From Schlesneria paludicola DSM 18645 (GTDB lineage: Bacteria > Planctomycetota > Planctomycetia > Planctomycetales > Planctomycetaceae), in contig NZ_JH636436.1 of NCBI RefSeq assembly GCF_000255655.1, positions 347,636 through 411,635 of the forward strand: a DNA stretch of 64,000 nucleotides, in the 5' to 3' direction. This document shows, piece by piece, positions 19,988-29,202 of the stretch; position 1 is the first letter of the stretch, and each line of letters opens with the position of its first letter. Both the position numbers and the translations under genes were made by a program. The notes under the pieces are model-generated. The model did not search any database. It saw nothing but the letters and a program-made list of their open reading frames with translations, and was not told the DNA's origin.

Positions 19988-22273
19988 ATGATGGTCTCTC
20001 GCTGCACAAGATCCCTCTTTCTGACCGCCAGTTTCTGTTGCGTTTCATCAGTCTTTGCGCAAGAACCTGTCGTCAATGGAACAGTGCCAGGCGCACTGCC
20101 TCCTGGAGCGGCGACGGCGATTCAGTTGAACGGTGGGAATCTGGCCGTCGCGAAAAAGCTGTGGCTCAGTTTTCCCGGCGACGCAACGCTGGCCGAGGGG
20201 ATCGACAAAAATGGCGAGAACCCCGCTCAGGTGACGTACAAGGTCAATGTTCCTGCCGACACCGCATGCGGGATTCACGCCCTGCGTGTCGTGACCGACA
20301 AGGGGGTTTCCCCCTTGAAGCTGATGTTGATCGACGATCTCCCTTCGATTGCCTCGGTCGGTTCGAATGTGCAGTTGGCATCGGCTCAAGCGATTTCGGT
20401 TCCAACAGCCATTGACGGGGCTGTTGCAGGGCTGAGCTGGCAGTTTTTCAAGTTTCCAGTCCAGGCCGGGCAGCGTTTGTCGATCGAAGTGCTGTCGCGA
20501 CGGATTGGTTCGTCGCTCGATCCGATCATTCGGGTGCTCGACCTGCATGGCCGCGAGCTTGCGTATAACGACGACACTCCGGGGCTAAGTGGTGATTCGT
20601 CGATTGTCTACACGTTCAAAGATGCGGGCGAGTACATTCTCGAACTGCGCGACATCAAGTATGGTGCCGGTGCTTTTCGGTTGCGAATCGGTGACTTTCC
20701 GGTCGCGACCGTTGCCTATCCGATGGCGGTTCAACGCGGAACGACGACGAATGTGACGCTGGCGGGATTTGGCGTTGACGGGCTTGTCCCGACCACCTTG
20801 TCTGTTCCGGCGACGCAAACCGCAGAATGGATGAACGTCAGTTTGAAACGACCGAATGGATTCAGCGGATTCAGTGCGGTGGAAATCGTATCGACGCCGC
20901 AGTTTGTGGAGCACGAGCCGAACAACACGCTTGAACAGGCGAATAAGGTTGATCTGGGGCATGACATCAACGGTCGATTCGAGCAACCCGGTGACATCGA
21001 TCGTTTTGTGTTTGCCGCCAAGAAAGATCAGACGGCGACCTTCACGGGGATCACGCGACAGCAAGGTTCACCGACGGACCTGAACTTCAGAATCTTGAAC
21101 AAAGAGGGCGGGCAACTGGCCGTGGCCGAGGATGTCGGCACGAACGAAGGTGCGGTGACCTTCAAGTTTCCGGCGGATGGCGAGTACTCGCTGATCGTGG
21201 AGGATCTGAATCATCGTGGCGGCAGCGAACATGCCTATCGAATTGAAGTGACCGCGGCGGCTCCCGCCTTTTCGCTGGCGGCGTCGCTCGACACGTTCAA
21301 CATTCCCGCGGGTGGGTCGGTGATGGCGACGGTGACGACGATTCGCACCGGGCACGCCGGTCCGATCGAACTGAGTGCCGTGAATCTGCCAGCCGGCGTG
21401 ACGGCCAGTCCGTCGATCATCGGTGCCGGTCGCAATGACGCCGTCATGACGTTGCACGCACCCGCAGAATTCCCGGCCGGTGAACTGTACGGGATTTCGA
21501 TTGTCGGAACCGCACCGATTGGTGGGGCGAATGTCGTGGTTCCGGCCGAGATTAATGGTGTCTTGAAGGCTCGCAACAACAACATGCGATGGACGCCATC
21601 GGCGCTCAGTAAATCGATTGTCGCGTCTTCGGCTCCGGCTCCTGGATTTGCCTGGCGTGCGGAACCCAATGTGATCGTGTTCGGAAAGGATCTGTCGGCC
21701 AAGGTGAAGCTGATCGCCACCCGCGCGGCGGGATTTGAAGAAGCGGTCGCAGTGGCTGTCACACCTGCCCAGAACGGCCTTCCTGCCGGAGTGACGGTCG
21801 CGGTTAAGAACATCGACAAAGGCCAGAACGAAGCCGAGATTGTGATCTCGGCGAACAACCAGGCGGCACTCGGCGACTTCACTGCCGGCTTGAGCGGGAC
21901 CTTGAAACAAGGCGACAAAACGGCTGTACAAGGGATGGCGCTTCGCTTGCAACTCGCCGCCCCGATGACCATCAAGCTCGATCCTGCGGCTGGCAAGATC
22001 ACCAAGGGTGGCGAATTGATCGTGAAGGCCGTCATCGAACGGAACCCCGCATTCACCGCGCCGGTGAACGTGACGTTCCAGAATCTTCCCGCAGGGATCA
22101 CGGCTGCGGCAGCGACGATTCCCGCAGATCAGTCCACTGTGGATGTGAAGCTGACAGCCACCGCGGACGTGGCTGCGGCCACTGTGAACAATCTCACCGT
22201 AAAAGGTGATGCCGCGGTGGGAACTGCGAAATTCGAAGCCACATCGCCAGCGGTGACTTTAGCAGTCGAATAA
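19988..22273 (+). CDS. exported pre-peptidase C-terminal (PPC) domain protein
   Basis: 761 residues with a signal peptide (MMVSRCTRSLFLTASFCCVSSVFAQ). At least two PPC-like beta domains are seen: about 120-230 (SWQFFKFPVQAGQRLSIEVL then AGEYILELRD) and about 310-415 (EHEPNNTLEQANKVDLG then DGEYSLIVEDLNHRGGSEHA). The rest resembles repeated Ig-like beta domains with PAGVT motifs. No catalytic residues are recognised; it looks like a surface adhesion or scaffold protein. GGAG lies 9 nt before ATG 19988. The DUF1549/DUF1553 gene starts 59 bp after the stop, and this two-gene type is common in planctomycetes. Confidence 0.8.
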   Translation: MMVSRCTRSLFLTASFCCVSSVFAQEPVVNGTVPGALPPGAATAIQLNGGNLAVAKKLWLSFPGDATLAEGIDKNGENPAQVTYKVNVPADTACGIHALRVVTDKGVSPLKLMLIDDLPSIASVGSNVQLASAQAISVPTAIDGAVAGLSWQFFKFPVQAGQRLSIEVLSRRIGSSLDPIIRVLDLHGRELAYNDDTPGLSGDSSIVYTFKDAGEYILELRDIKYGAGAFRLRIGDFPVATVAYPMAVQRGTTTNVTLAGFGVDGLVPTTLSVPATQTAEWMNVSLKRPNGFSGFSAVEIVSTPQFVEHEPNNTLEQANKVDLGHDINGRFEQPGDIDRFVFAAKKDQTATFTGITRQQGSPTDLNFRILNKEGGQLAVAEDVGTNEGAVTFKFPADGEYSLIVEDLNHRGGSEHAYRIEVTAAAPAFSLAASLDTFNIPAGGSVMATVTTIRTGHAGPIELSAVNLPAGVTASPSIIGAGRNDAVMTLHAPAEFPAGELYGISIVGTAPIGGANVVVPAEINGVLKARNNNMRWTPSALSKSIVASSAPAPGFAWRAEPNVIVFGKDLSAKVKLIATRAAGFEEAVAVAVTPAQNGLPAGVTVAVKNIDKGQNEAEIVISANNQAALGDFTAGLSGTLKQGDKTAVQGMALRLQLAAPMTIKLDPAAGKITKGGELIVKAVIERNPAFTAPVNVTFQNLPAGITAAAATIPADQSTVDVKLTATADVAAATVNNLTVKGDAAVGTAKFEATSPAVTLAVE

Positions 22274-22332
22274 ATGCATAAAAATTGATACATTCATCTG
22301 TCTCTGACGATTCCTGGACGGAGAAGACGGCT

Positions 22333-24783
22333 ATGAGAATGACAGTACTTTCCCGATTATTTTCGCTGGCAGCCATCGCATTGGTGCCTGCGTTCGCTTT
22401 GGCGGAAGAGGCCATTGACGTTGGTCAACCCTCATCGATTGTGCTCGAACCGGCCAAATTCGATCTGCTCGGGAAGCGTTCACGACAGCAGTTGCTGGTG
22501 ACAGGCGTCTATTCGGGCGATGACGTCCGCGACCTGACACCTGTGGCGGAATACACGTCGTCGAATCCGGCGGTCGTGAAGATCGAAGGTGCGGTCGCGC
22601 TTCCGGCCGGCAATGGAGACGCGATCCTGACCGCGAAGGTGGGGGCTCACGTCGTATCTGTGCCCGTGACCGTGAAGAATTTCGAAGCCGCCGCTCCGAT
22701 CAGCTTTAAGAACGAAACGCAGATGGCGCTGACGAAGGCCGGCTGCAATATGGGTGCGTGTCACGGTTCCCCTTCGGGCAAGGGTGGCTTCCGACTGTCA
22801 CTGCGTGCCTATGATTCGGTTCTGGACATTATGACGGTGCGTTCCGAGTTCTTCGGACGACGAACCAACATCATGGAACCCGGGCAAAGCTTGTTGCTGC
22901 GAAAGCCGCTGATGGAAGTGGCGCACGGCGGTGGAAAACGCTTGATGAAGGGCGAGCCGGCGCATCGGACGCTTGAGCAATGGATTGCCGAAGGAATGCG
23001 GCTTGATGCCGACACCGAACCCGATCTGATCAAGATCGTGACGGTTCCATCGAAACGCGTGCTGCGTCAGCCTGCGGCTCGTCAGCAGATCGTGGTTCAA
23101 GGGTATTTCAGCGATGGCTCGATCCGTGATCTGACTCAATTGGCCGACTTCAGTTCCTCCAGTGAATCGGTTGGATCGGTAAACTCATTGGGTCTGGTGA
23201 CCAAGAATGGTCGTGGGGAAACTGCTGTTCTGGCTCGATATCTCGACAAGATGTCGACAACGTACATGACGTTCCTGGAAGATGTGCCTGGGTTCGTCTG
23301 GAACAATCCTGCGGAGAACAACTTCGTGGATTCGGCGGTCTTCGAGAAGTTGAAGCAATTGCAGATTCTGCCCTCGGATCTGTGCAGCGATGACGAATTC
23401 CTTCGCCGGGTGACACTCGATTTGACGGGCCGTTTGCCGACCGCCGACGAGGCTCGGGTCTTCCTGGCCGACAAAAGTGGTTCGCAGCGTGCAACGTTGG
23501 TCGAACGTCTGCTGGATAGTGACGAGTTTGCTTCGTTCTGGGCCCTGAAATGGGGTGATGTGCTGCGTTCCAACAGCAAGAAGCTGAAGACCGCCGGGGT
23601 TCACAAGTTCCGACAGTGGATTTATGAATCGATCCGCAATGACAAGCCACTCGACCAGTTTGCTCGTGAGTTGCTGACAGCCAATGGCAGCGTGTTTGAG
23701 AATCCACCTGCCAACTTCTGGCGTGCCAGCCGTGATCCATTGGATGCAACAGAAACGACGGCTCAGTTGTTTCTAGGTGTCCGTATCCAGTGCGCGAAGT
23801 GCCACAACCATCCGTTCGAGCGTTGGACGCAAGACAACTACTACGGAATTGCGGCCGCGTTCGCGCGTGTCGGTCGGAAGAACTCGGTCGACGCCGAAGA
23901 AGAAGTGATCTTCACTCAGGGCGGTGGTGAAGTGACGCAACCTCGCACTAACAAGCAAATGAAAGTGCATCTGTTGCTGAAGGGGGATGTCGACGTCCCT
24001 GCCGATCAAGATCGACGCGTCGTATTCGCAAAATGGTTGACGGAACCTGAAAATCCCTTCTTCTCGAAGAGCGTGACCAATCGCATCTGGGGGCACATGT
24101 TCGGACGAGGAATTGTCGATCCGATCGACGACTTCCGCGATTCGAATCCTCCTTCAAATGCCCGATTGCTCGACGAACTGGCTCGTCAGTTTGCCGCGAA
24201 CAACTTCAGCCAGAAGTGGGTGATCCGCACGATCTGCAACAGCCGCACGTATCAGTTGAGCTCGCGTAAGAATCCGTTCAACAAGGATGACGAGATTTAT
24301 TGCTCGCACGCCAATACCCGATTGCTGACTGCGGAACAGTTGCTTGACGGGATCTGTGCGGTGACGAGTGTTCCAGAACAGTTCCCCGGCATGCCATTGG
24401 GAACACGCGCATGTGAACTGGCCGATCCTCCAACCGATCACTACTTCCTGAAAGTGTTTGGCCAGCCACAACGTGAAATGGCCTGTCAGTGCGAACGTTC
24501 CAGCGAATCGAACTTGTCGCAGGCGTTGCAGATGATCAATGGTCCTGTGGTGCACAACAAGCTGCGTGCAGACAATGGCCGAATTGCGATCATGCTGAAA
24601 GAGAACAAGTCGAACGAAGAGATCATCACGTCTCTGTATCTGGCGGCGTTGGCTCGTACGCCATCTGCCGAAGAGATGACCGCATCGACCAAGCACATTG
24701 CTGCCCAGCAGGACCGTCGGCAGGCGTTGGAAGACGTCGGTTGGGCGATTCTGAATTCGAAAGAATTCTTGTTCCAGCACTAA
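22333..24783 (+). CDS. Ig-like/DUF1549/DUF1553 planctomycete cytochrome-like protein
   Basis: 816 residues. The signal peptide ends FALAEE. A BIG2-like Ig domain (about 30-110) precedes CNMGACHGSPSGKGGFRLS, a CxxxCH variant of the haem site. A second BIG2-like domain (about 230-310) follows, then DUF1549 (LRRVTLDLTGRLPTADEARV to CAKCHNHPFERW) and DUF1553 (RVVFAKWLTEPENPFFSKSV, ESNLSQALQMINGP). Unlike the other two DUF1549 genes in this window, no DUF1501 gene follows; the partner is the PPC protein upstream. ATG 22333 has GGAGAAG 6 nt upstream and opens into the signal. A strong terminator lies 25 bp after the stop. Confidence 0.88.
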   Translation: MRMTVLSRLFSLAAIALVPAFALAEEAIDVGQPSSIVLEPAKFDLLGKRSRQQLLVTGVYSGDDVRDLTPVAEYTSSNPAVVKIEGAVALPAGNGDAILTAKVGAHVVSVPVTVKNFEAAAPISFKNETQMALTKAGCNMGACHGSPSGKGGFRLSLRAYDSVLDIMTVRSEFFGRRTNIMEPGQSLLLRKPLMEVAHGGGKRLMKGEPAHRTLEQWIAEGMRLDADTEPDLIKIVTVPSKRVLRQPAARQQIVVQGYFSDGSIRDLTQLADFSSSSESVGSVNSLGLVTKNGRGETAVLARYLDKMSTTYMTFLEDVPGFVWNNPAENNFVDSAVFEKLKQLQILPSDLCSDDEFLRRVTLDLTGRLPTADEARVFLADKSGSQRATLVERLLDSDEFASFWALKWGDVLRSNSKKLKTAGVHKFRQWIYESIRNDKPLDQFARELLTANGSVFENPPANFWRASRDPLDATETTAQLFLGVRIQCAKCHNHPFERWTQDNYYGIAAAFARVGRKNSVDAEEEVIFTQGGGEVTQPRTNKQMKVHLLLKGDVDVPADQDRRVVFAKWLTEPENPFFSKSVTNRIWGHMFGRGIVDPIDDFRDSNPPSNARLLDELARQFAANNFSQKWVIRTICNSRTYQLSSRKNPFNKDDEIYCSHANTRLLTAEQLLDGICAVTSVPEQFPGMPLGTRACELADPPTDHYFLKVFGQPQREMACQCERSSESNLSQALQMINGPVVHNKLRADNGRIAIMLKENKSNEEIITSLYLAALARTPSAEEMTASTKHIAAQQDRRQALEDVGWAILNSKEFLFQH

Positions 24784-24807
24784 CGGCGGTCGTTCGCGAA
24801 GTTTTTC

Positions 24808-24847
24808 GAAGCCCCCTTCTCGTTGTCGAGAAGGAGGGCTTTTTTTG
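24808..24847 (+). terminator. rho-independent terminator
   Basis: AGCCCCCTTCTCG and CGAGAAGGAGGGCT form a GC-rich stem with a small loop, followed by a run of seven T. It ends the PPC/DUF1549 operon. The following 24848-25113 holds no supported gene. Confidence 0.9.
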
Positions 24848-25113
24848 TGCTTGAATGTCGGGAAGACGCTGTTGATTTGCGAGATTGGAGCCTCTCGCGA
24901 CTGTGGTGCCGATGGCATTCTCACCTCGTCGATTTCTCGCCTCGCAGCGGGGGACGAACCAGCGAACACTTAAACGCCTTTCCTCGTCATAGACCGACAA
25001 TACACTGGCGTGATCACTTGTCATGCCCGACGACGACCACCTACCTTGGTGTGATCGAAACCAGCCAGGCGCACGTGCTCTCTCGCATTTTTCATGAGGA
25101 ACCGGTCTGAATC

Positions 25114-26142
25114 ATGGCCAAAGATCTTTCGCTGCCTGATCCCGCAATCATCCTGGATTTGATTGAAGCGTTTCGACGTTCGAAAACGATGTTCGCCGCC
25201 GTGTCGCTGGGTGTCTTCGATGCACTCAATGACGGACCCAAGTCTCTCGATGTGCTTGCCAAACACCTGAATGCGGATGATGACGCATTGAAGCGTCTGC
25301 TGGACGGTTGCGTTGGGTTACAACTTCTCGTGCGGACCGGCGAGGGTGACTATGGGATGACTCCCGCGGCGAAGACGTACTTGACGTCGACCAGTCCGAA
25401 TCGCTTCACAGGGTACATTGGCTATAGCAATTCGGTGCTCTGGAAGCTGTGGGGAAATCTGGAAGATGCGATCCGTGAAGGGACCAATCGCTGGAAGCAG
25501 ACGTACGGGTGGGACAGCCCTTTGTTTGAAAACTTCTTTCACACCCCCGAAGCGTTGCGTGAGTTCCTGATGGGGATGCACGGGTTCGGGATGCTCAGTT
25601 CGCCGGTGGTCGTGAACAGCGTGGATCTCAGTCGCTTCCAGACGCTGGTCGATCTGGGTGGCGCGACTGGACATCTGGCGATCGCCGCGTGCCAGCGCTA
25701 TGTCGGGTTAAAAGCCGTGCTGTTTGATCTGCCGGGGGCCTTACCGCTCGCGCGTGAGATCATTGCCGCATCGGGGATGGCGGATCGGATCAGTCTCGTC
25801 GGCGGCGATTTCTTCAGCGATCCGCTGCCAGAAGGCGATCTGATCGCGCTGGGCCGAATTCTGCACGACTGGACTGAAGAAAAAATCCATCGATTGCTGA
25901 AACGAATTTACGATCGATTGCCGACGAATGGCGCGATCCTAATCGCGGAGAAGTTGCTGTTGGAAGATTACAGCGGTCCCCGTGTGGCTCAGATGCAAAG
26001 TTTGAATATGCTGACCTGCACGGAAGGAAAAGAACGGACCCTCTCCGAGTACGAAGCATTGCTTCAGCAAGCCGGATTCAGCGATGTCGTTGGTTGTCGG
26101 ACTTCGTCAGTGATTGATGTGGTGATGGCGACGAAGCGCTAA
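25114..26142 (+). CDS. SAM-dependent O-methyltransferase (acetylserotonin/hydroxyneurosporene type)
   Basis: 342 residues in the PF00891 O-methyltransferase layout. An N-terminal winged-helix dimerisation domain (LIEAFRRSKTMFAAVSLGVF to KTYLTST) precedes a Rossmann methyltransferase domain with SAM-binding motif LVDLGGATGHLAIA near 175, acidic AVLFDLPGAL near 198 and GGDFFSDPLPEGDLIALGRI near 230. The catalytic-region His is in ILHDWTEEKIHRLL. It probably methylates a hydroxyl of a small aromatic or polyene molecule; substrate unknown. It stands alone. Confidence 0.85.
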   Translation: MAKDLSLPDPAIILDLIEAFRRSKTMFAAVSLGVFDALNDGPKSLDVLAKHLNADDDALKRLLDGCVGLQLLVRTGEGDYGMTPAAKTYLTSTSPNRFTGYIGYSNSVLWKLWGNLEDAIREGTNRWKQTYGWDSPLFENFFHTPEALREFLMGMHGFGMLSSPVVVNSVDLSRFQTLVDLGGATGHLAIAACQRYVGLKAVLFDLPGALPLAREIIAASGMADRISLVGGDFFSDPLPEGDLIALGRILHDWTEEKIHRLLKRIYDRLPTNGAILIAEKLLLEDYSGPRVAQMQSLNMLTCTEGKERTLSEYEALLQQAGFSDVVGCRTSSVIDVVMATKR

Positions 26143-26219
26143 CATTTTAGATGTCGTTGGAGTTGAAGGAGTGTGGAGAGAATCAGTTGGGGCGATGACT
26201 GGGATTCCTTCTGTAACGA

Positions 26220-26600
26220 TTAGCCGCAAGCCACGTTTTTCGTATGCACGTCCGTCAAGAAAATGCCGCGAGATTCGAATGCGGATAAGAGACGCTTGAC
26301 TCTTGGCCAGTCTTCGCCGAACTCTTCGCGCTTTTGGCGGGTCCAATACTCAATGATTTCGTCCGGGAAGGGTCAGGACGAGTCAGTCTGGCACCGGCGA
26401 AATCGACGACATACGGAGGTGAAACTACAGTCATCTCAATGATACAATTCTCTAGCTCGTAGTTGACGAGCTTCGGGATCGGCATACAGTTCTGCCCTGT
26501 CGCGAGCTGAAAACGGAAGAATTGCCATGCTTCACCAACCGCAAATAGAATACAGGCACTTTTCTGCCGAAGTTCGTATTGAGTTGCGCGCTGGCAATCG
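26220..26600 (-). pseudogene. frameshifted gene remnant, family not named
   Basis: Two adjacent minus-strand frames join into one plausible protein: an upstream part ending VSPPYVVDFAGARLTRPD, then, after a one-base shift near 26366-26375, FPDEIIEYWTRQKREEFGED and SRGIFLTDVHTKNVACG before a stop at 26220. Both halves have normal protein composition and neither makes sense alone. I do not recognise a named family. The 5' end is uncertain and overlaps the plus-strand remnant. A sequencing error cannot be excluded. Confidence 0.5.
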
Positions 26601-26801
26601 CACATTCGACGTCGCAAGTATCGGGCAAACGAAGTCATCCTTCGCGATGGACAGGATATTCCAATTGGAGATGTGGAGATTCTTCTCTTCGTGGATGGTG
26701 CAGAATTCCGTTGGTCTGTTCGGTTGCCAAACGGAGCAGTACCCTTTGAGCACAAAGTATACATGGTTCCACGCGGAAAGATGACTCGCGTTGTTAACTA
26801 G
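26527..26801 (+). pseudogene. frameshifted short gene remnant on opposite strand
   Basis: The ATG frame at 26527 gives IEYRHFSAEVRIELRAGNRT then FDVASIG. After about 26625 the coding-like text continues in the next frame: ANEVILRDGQDIPIGDVEIL, then LFVDGAEFRWSVRLPNGAVP and a stop at 26801. A single missing base would restore about 90 residues. Function unknown. Its 5' end overlaps the minus-strand remnant. Outside the two remnants, the 26143-26952 gap shows no gene. Confidence 0.5.
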
Positions 26802-26952
26802 AGTACACCCAGAGGGCTGAATGCCTCAGGTTGATTGGTCGCTGCCACTGTCCGCAGGCGTTTCATCAGATTGCTGCTCCAGTCTGAATGTGCTTTCCAA
26901 CGGCAGCACTGATGAGTGTCTCGGCCACGGTTTGCGTTGACAAGTCAGACAC

Positions 26953-28227
26953 TCAATCCAACTGTGGACGTGGATGAGCGCCCAATCGATAAGAGTCGGC
27001 GAGAGTCCGAATGGATTCGAGGCCTTCGTAGACGTTGGTTGATCGCTTGCCAGACCAGCGATTGGCGGGGCCTTCGATGACAATTCGCAGGGTTGAGAGA
27101 TGGAACTCTTCGGCCATTCCGAGTGCGACACCAACTTGAAAACGATCCTGCGGATAGATCGGGCAGCGAACTGCGTCGAGTGACCAGCGATCGAGTCGCA
27201 TGGGTGTCCAGCCGTGCTCGACGATGTCATCACCGAAATATCGCTCCATCGCTGCGGGAAATCGAGATTGCTCGTCGCTGTCGATGGAGATCGTCACGCG
27301 TTCGGGTTTGGCGGCGTAGACCGCCCATGCAGGCCAGTGATCGCATAGGCCGAAGGGTTCTGTTACAGGCCAGATCATGGCGAGAATCACCACTCCCCAG
27401 GCGAAGCGATTGCCCCAAACGGATGCCGATTGCGCCGGCTGGGATAGGGCACCAGGGGTCTCGGTGGGCGTGGCAGGGGGGCTTTGACGGAAGAGCAGCG
27501 CGTTTTGCACCAGGAAGAAAACATTCCAGAGCAGGACGCCTGGTTGATGGTTGTGTCCCCAAGGGCCAAGAGCCATGAGTAGCGTCAGGTGCATGATCGC
27601 CGCGCCGTAGATAGCCACGCGGCGCGTACGGGGCCAGGCGAGGCTTACTGCAATCGAGAGCTCGGCGCAAGGAATCGCGGCCGAGATGATCGATCGAGCG
27701 GCCGCCGACCAGGATTGAATGCCCGTCTTCAGTCCGATCGATTTGAGCAACCCGTCCAGCAGGAAGGGACCATGTTGCTGCGTGAATCCATAGTCGAGTT
27801 TGGACCAGGCCGACCAGACGTAGATGCCGATGACGATCCACCGCCAGGCTCTGCGGGCCGTTGACGCGTCGGCGGCAGAGAGGACGAGTGAGACCAGGAT
27901 GAACTGCCAGGCCCACGGCTGCAGACGATGCTGATCAATGCAGACAAGTCCGAGCGTACATCCCATCGAGATCAATGTCACGACGCGCCTGTATCGGATG
28001 CGCGGCGCAACAAGGAGTGATCCTTGGGCGGCAAGTAGGACGTACAAGAACGCCCAATCGACGGCGGCGTGTAGCCGTCCGGCGACGCGGAATAAGGGGA
28101 CCTCAGGAAACGCGGATTGCGGGGTCCACAAGGGCCAAGTCGATGCAATCAGTCCTAGGAAGCCCGCCGCGAGCAACCGGAGCAAGTGATCATTCGCCGG
28201 GTGTGATTGGTCAGAGATGGACTTCAA
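26953..28227 (-). CDS. polytopic membrane protein (HTTM/DoxX-like), unknown function
   Basis: 424 residues with roughly eight hydrophobic helices in the first 290, for example LLAAGFLGLIASTWPLW, WRWIVIGIYVWSAWSKL and VAIYGAAIMHLTLLMALGPW. A soluble C-terminal region of about 130 residues follows (DSDEQSRFPAAMERYFGDDI). WSAWSKLDYGF followed by HLTLLMALGPWGHNHQPG loosely resembles the HTTM/DoxX type of membrane domain; no active site can be assigned. It starts 12 bp after the mazG stop, so it is probably the last gene of the xylB-mazG operon. Confidence 0.65.
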   Translation of the reverse strand: MKSISDQSHPANDHLLRLLAAGFLGLIASTWPLWTPQSAFPEVPLFRVAGRLHAAVDWAFLYVLLAAQGSLLVAPRIRYRRVVTLISMGCTLGLVCIDQHRLQPWAWQFILVSLVLSAADASTARRAWRWIVIGIYVWSAWSKLDYGFTQQHGPFLLDGLLKSIGLKTGIQSWSAAARSIISAAIPCAELSIAVSLAWPRTRRVAIYGAAIMHLTLLMALGPWGHNHQPGVLLWNVFFLVQNALLFRQSPPATPTETPGALSQPAQSASVWGNRFAWGVVILAMIWPVTEPFGLCDHWPAWAVYAAKPERVTISIDSDEQSRFPAAMERYFGDDIVEHGWTPMRLDRWSLDAVRCPIYPQDRFQVGVALGMAEEFHLSTLRIVIEGPANRWSGKRSTNVYEGLESIRTLADSYRLGAHPRPQLD

Positions 28228-28239
28228 TCGGATAGGCCG

Positions 28240-29199
28240 TCACTTGGAGGTGTTTTCGTTGTCTTGCTGGGGATCTCGAGCGTTGGCTTTCTCGAGTCGC
28301 TTACCTTCTTGATAGAACTGCTCCATCTCTTCGAGCGTGGCGGTGCGGATGTCGCGGCCGTGCTCTTTCAGGCGGCGCTCGATGAATTCGACGCGGCGCT
28401 GGAACTTGGCATTGCTGGCGCGAAGGGCCTCTTCGGGGTTGACGTGCCAGCGGCGGGCGATGTTGGCCAGCACGAACAGCACATCGCCCAGTTCCGACTC
28501 GATCCGTTGTTGACGTGCGGCGTCGAACGGTTCTGGATCGGGTTCCACAGGCAGATCGACGGATGCGGCCACGACGGGAATCTCGCCATTCGGAAAGAGT
28601 TCGTCGGCCAGCTCTCGTAGTTCTTCCTGCAACTTGTCGAACAGCATGGCACGCTGGGGGAAGTCGTATCCCACCCGCGCGGCCTTTTTCGAGAGCCGAG
28701 CGGCGCGTGCCAACGACGGCAATGCCGCCGGCAGTCCGTCAAAGATCGAATCGCGTTGCTTTTCTTCCTGCTTGATCCGGTCCCAGTTCCGATTGATTTC
28801 GTGTGATGAGTCGGCCGCGACATCGCCAAATACGTGCGGGTGGCGTCGGATCATTTTCTGGGTCAGGCCGTCAACGACGTCGGTCAGGTTGAAGCGAGCC
28901 TCGTCGGCGGCGATCTGGCTATCAAGCACAACCTGTAGCAAGACGTCGCCGAGTTCTTCGACGATCTCGGCGTCGTTGCCTGAATCGATCGCTTCGAGCA
29001 GTTCGTATGTTTCTTCCAGTGTGTACGGCTTGATCGATTCCAGCGTCTGCTGGCGATCCCAAGGGCAACCCGTAGAGGATCGAAGCCTCGCCACCACTTC
29101 GCACAATTCGCGAAACTTTGGCCCCAATTGCTTGGGGTCTGGTGGCGTGCCCGGAACAGGCGATGTCGATGGCATGTTATTCGAGGACAAATCGGTCAT
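28240..29199 (-). CDS. mazG: nucleoside triphosphate pyrophosphohydrolase MazG
   Basis: 319 residues with two MazG domains. The first has [20 protein letters not shown], the metal-binding EExxE-type glutamates and [19 protein letters not shown]; the second has [11 protein letters not shown] and [16 protein letters not shown]. An insert rich in Pro, Glu and Asp (residues about 205-230) separates the motifs of the second domain, making the protein about 50 residues longer than E. coli MazG. It hydrolyses NTPs to NMP and pyrophosphate, clearing abnormal nucleotides and possibly lowering ppGpp. Its ATG lies 3 nt after the xylB stop, so the two are co-transcribed. Confidence 0.92.
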   Translation of the reverse strand: MTDLSSNNMPSTSPVPGTPPDPKQLGPKFRELCEVVARLRSSTGCPWDRQQTLESIKPYTLEETYELLEAIDSGNDAEIVEELGDVLLQVVLDSQIAADEARFNLTDVVDGLTQKMIRRHPHVFGDVAADSSHEINRNWDRIKQEEKQRDSIFDGLPAALPSLARAARLSKKAARVGYDFPQRAMLFDKLQEELRELADELFPNGEIPVVAASVDLPVEPDPEPFDAARQQRIESELGDVLFVLANIARRWHVNPEEALRASNAKFQRRVEFIERRLKEHGRDIRTATLEEMEQFYQEGKRLEKANARDPQQDNENTSK

Positions 29200-29202
29200 G
29201 CG

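Noticed and set aside
21068-22101. Minus-strand frames of 288-294 codons opposite the PPC gene
   Set aside because: Shadow frames of a repetitive beta-domain gene; no recognisable protein features.
24823-25110. 95-codon frame between the terminator and the O-methyltransferase gene
   Set aside because: It starts inside the terminator hairpin region and has no protein-like motifs.
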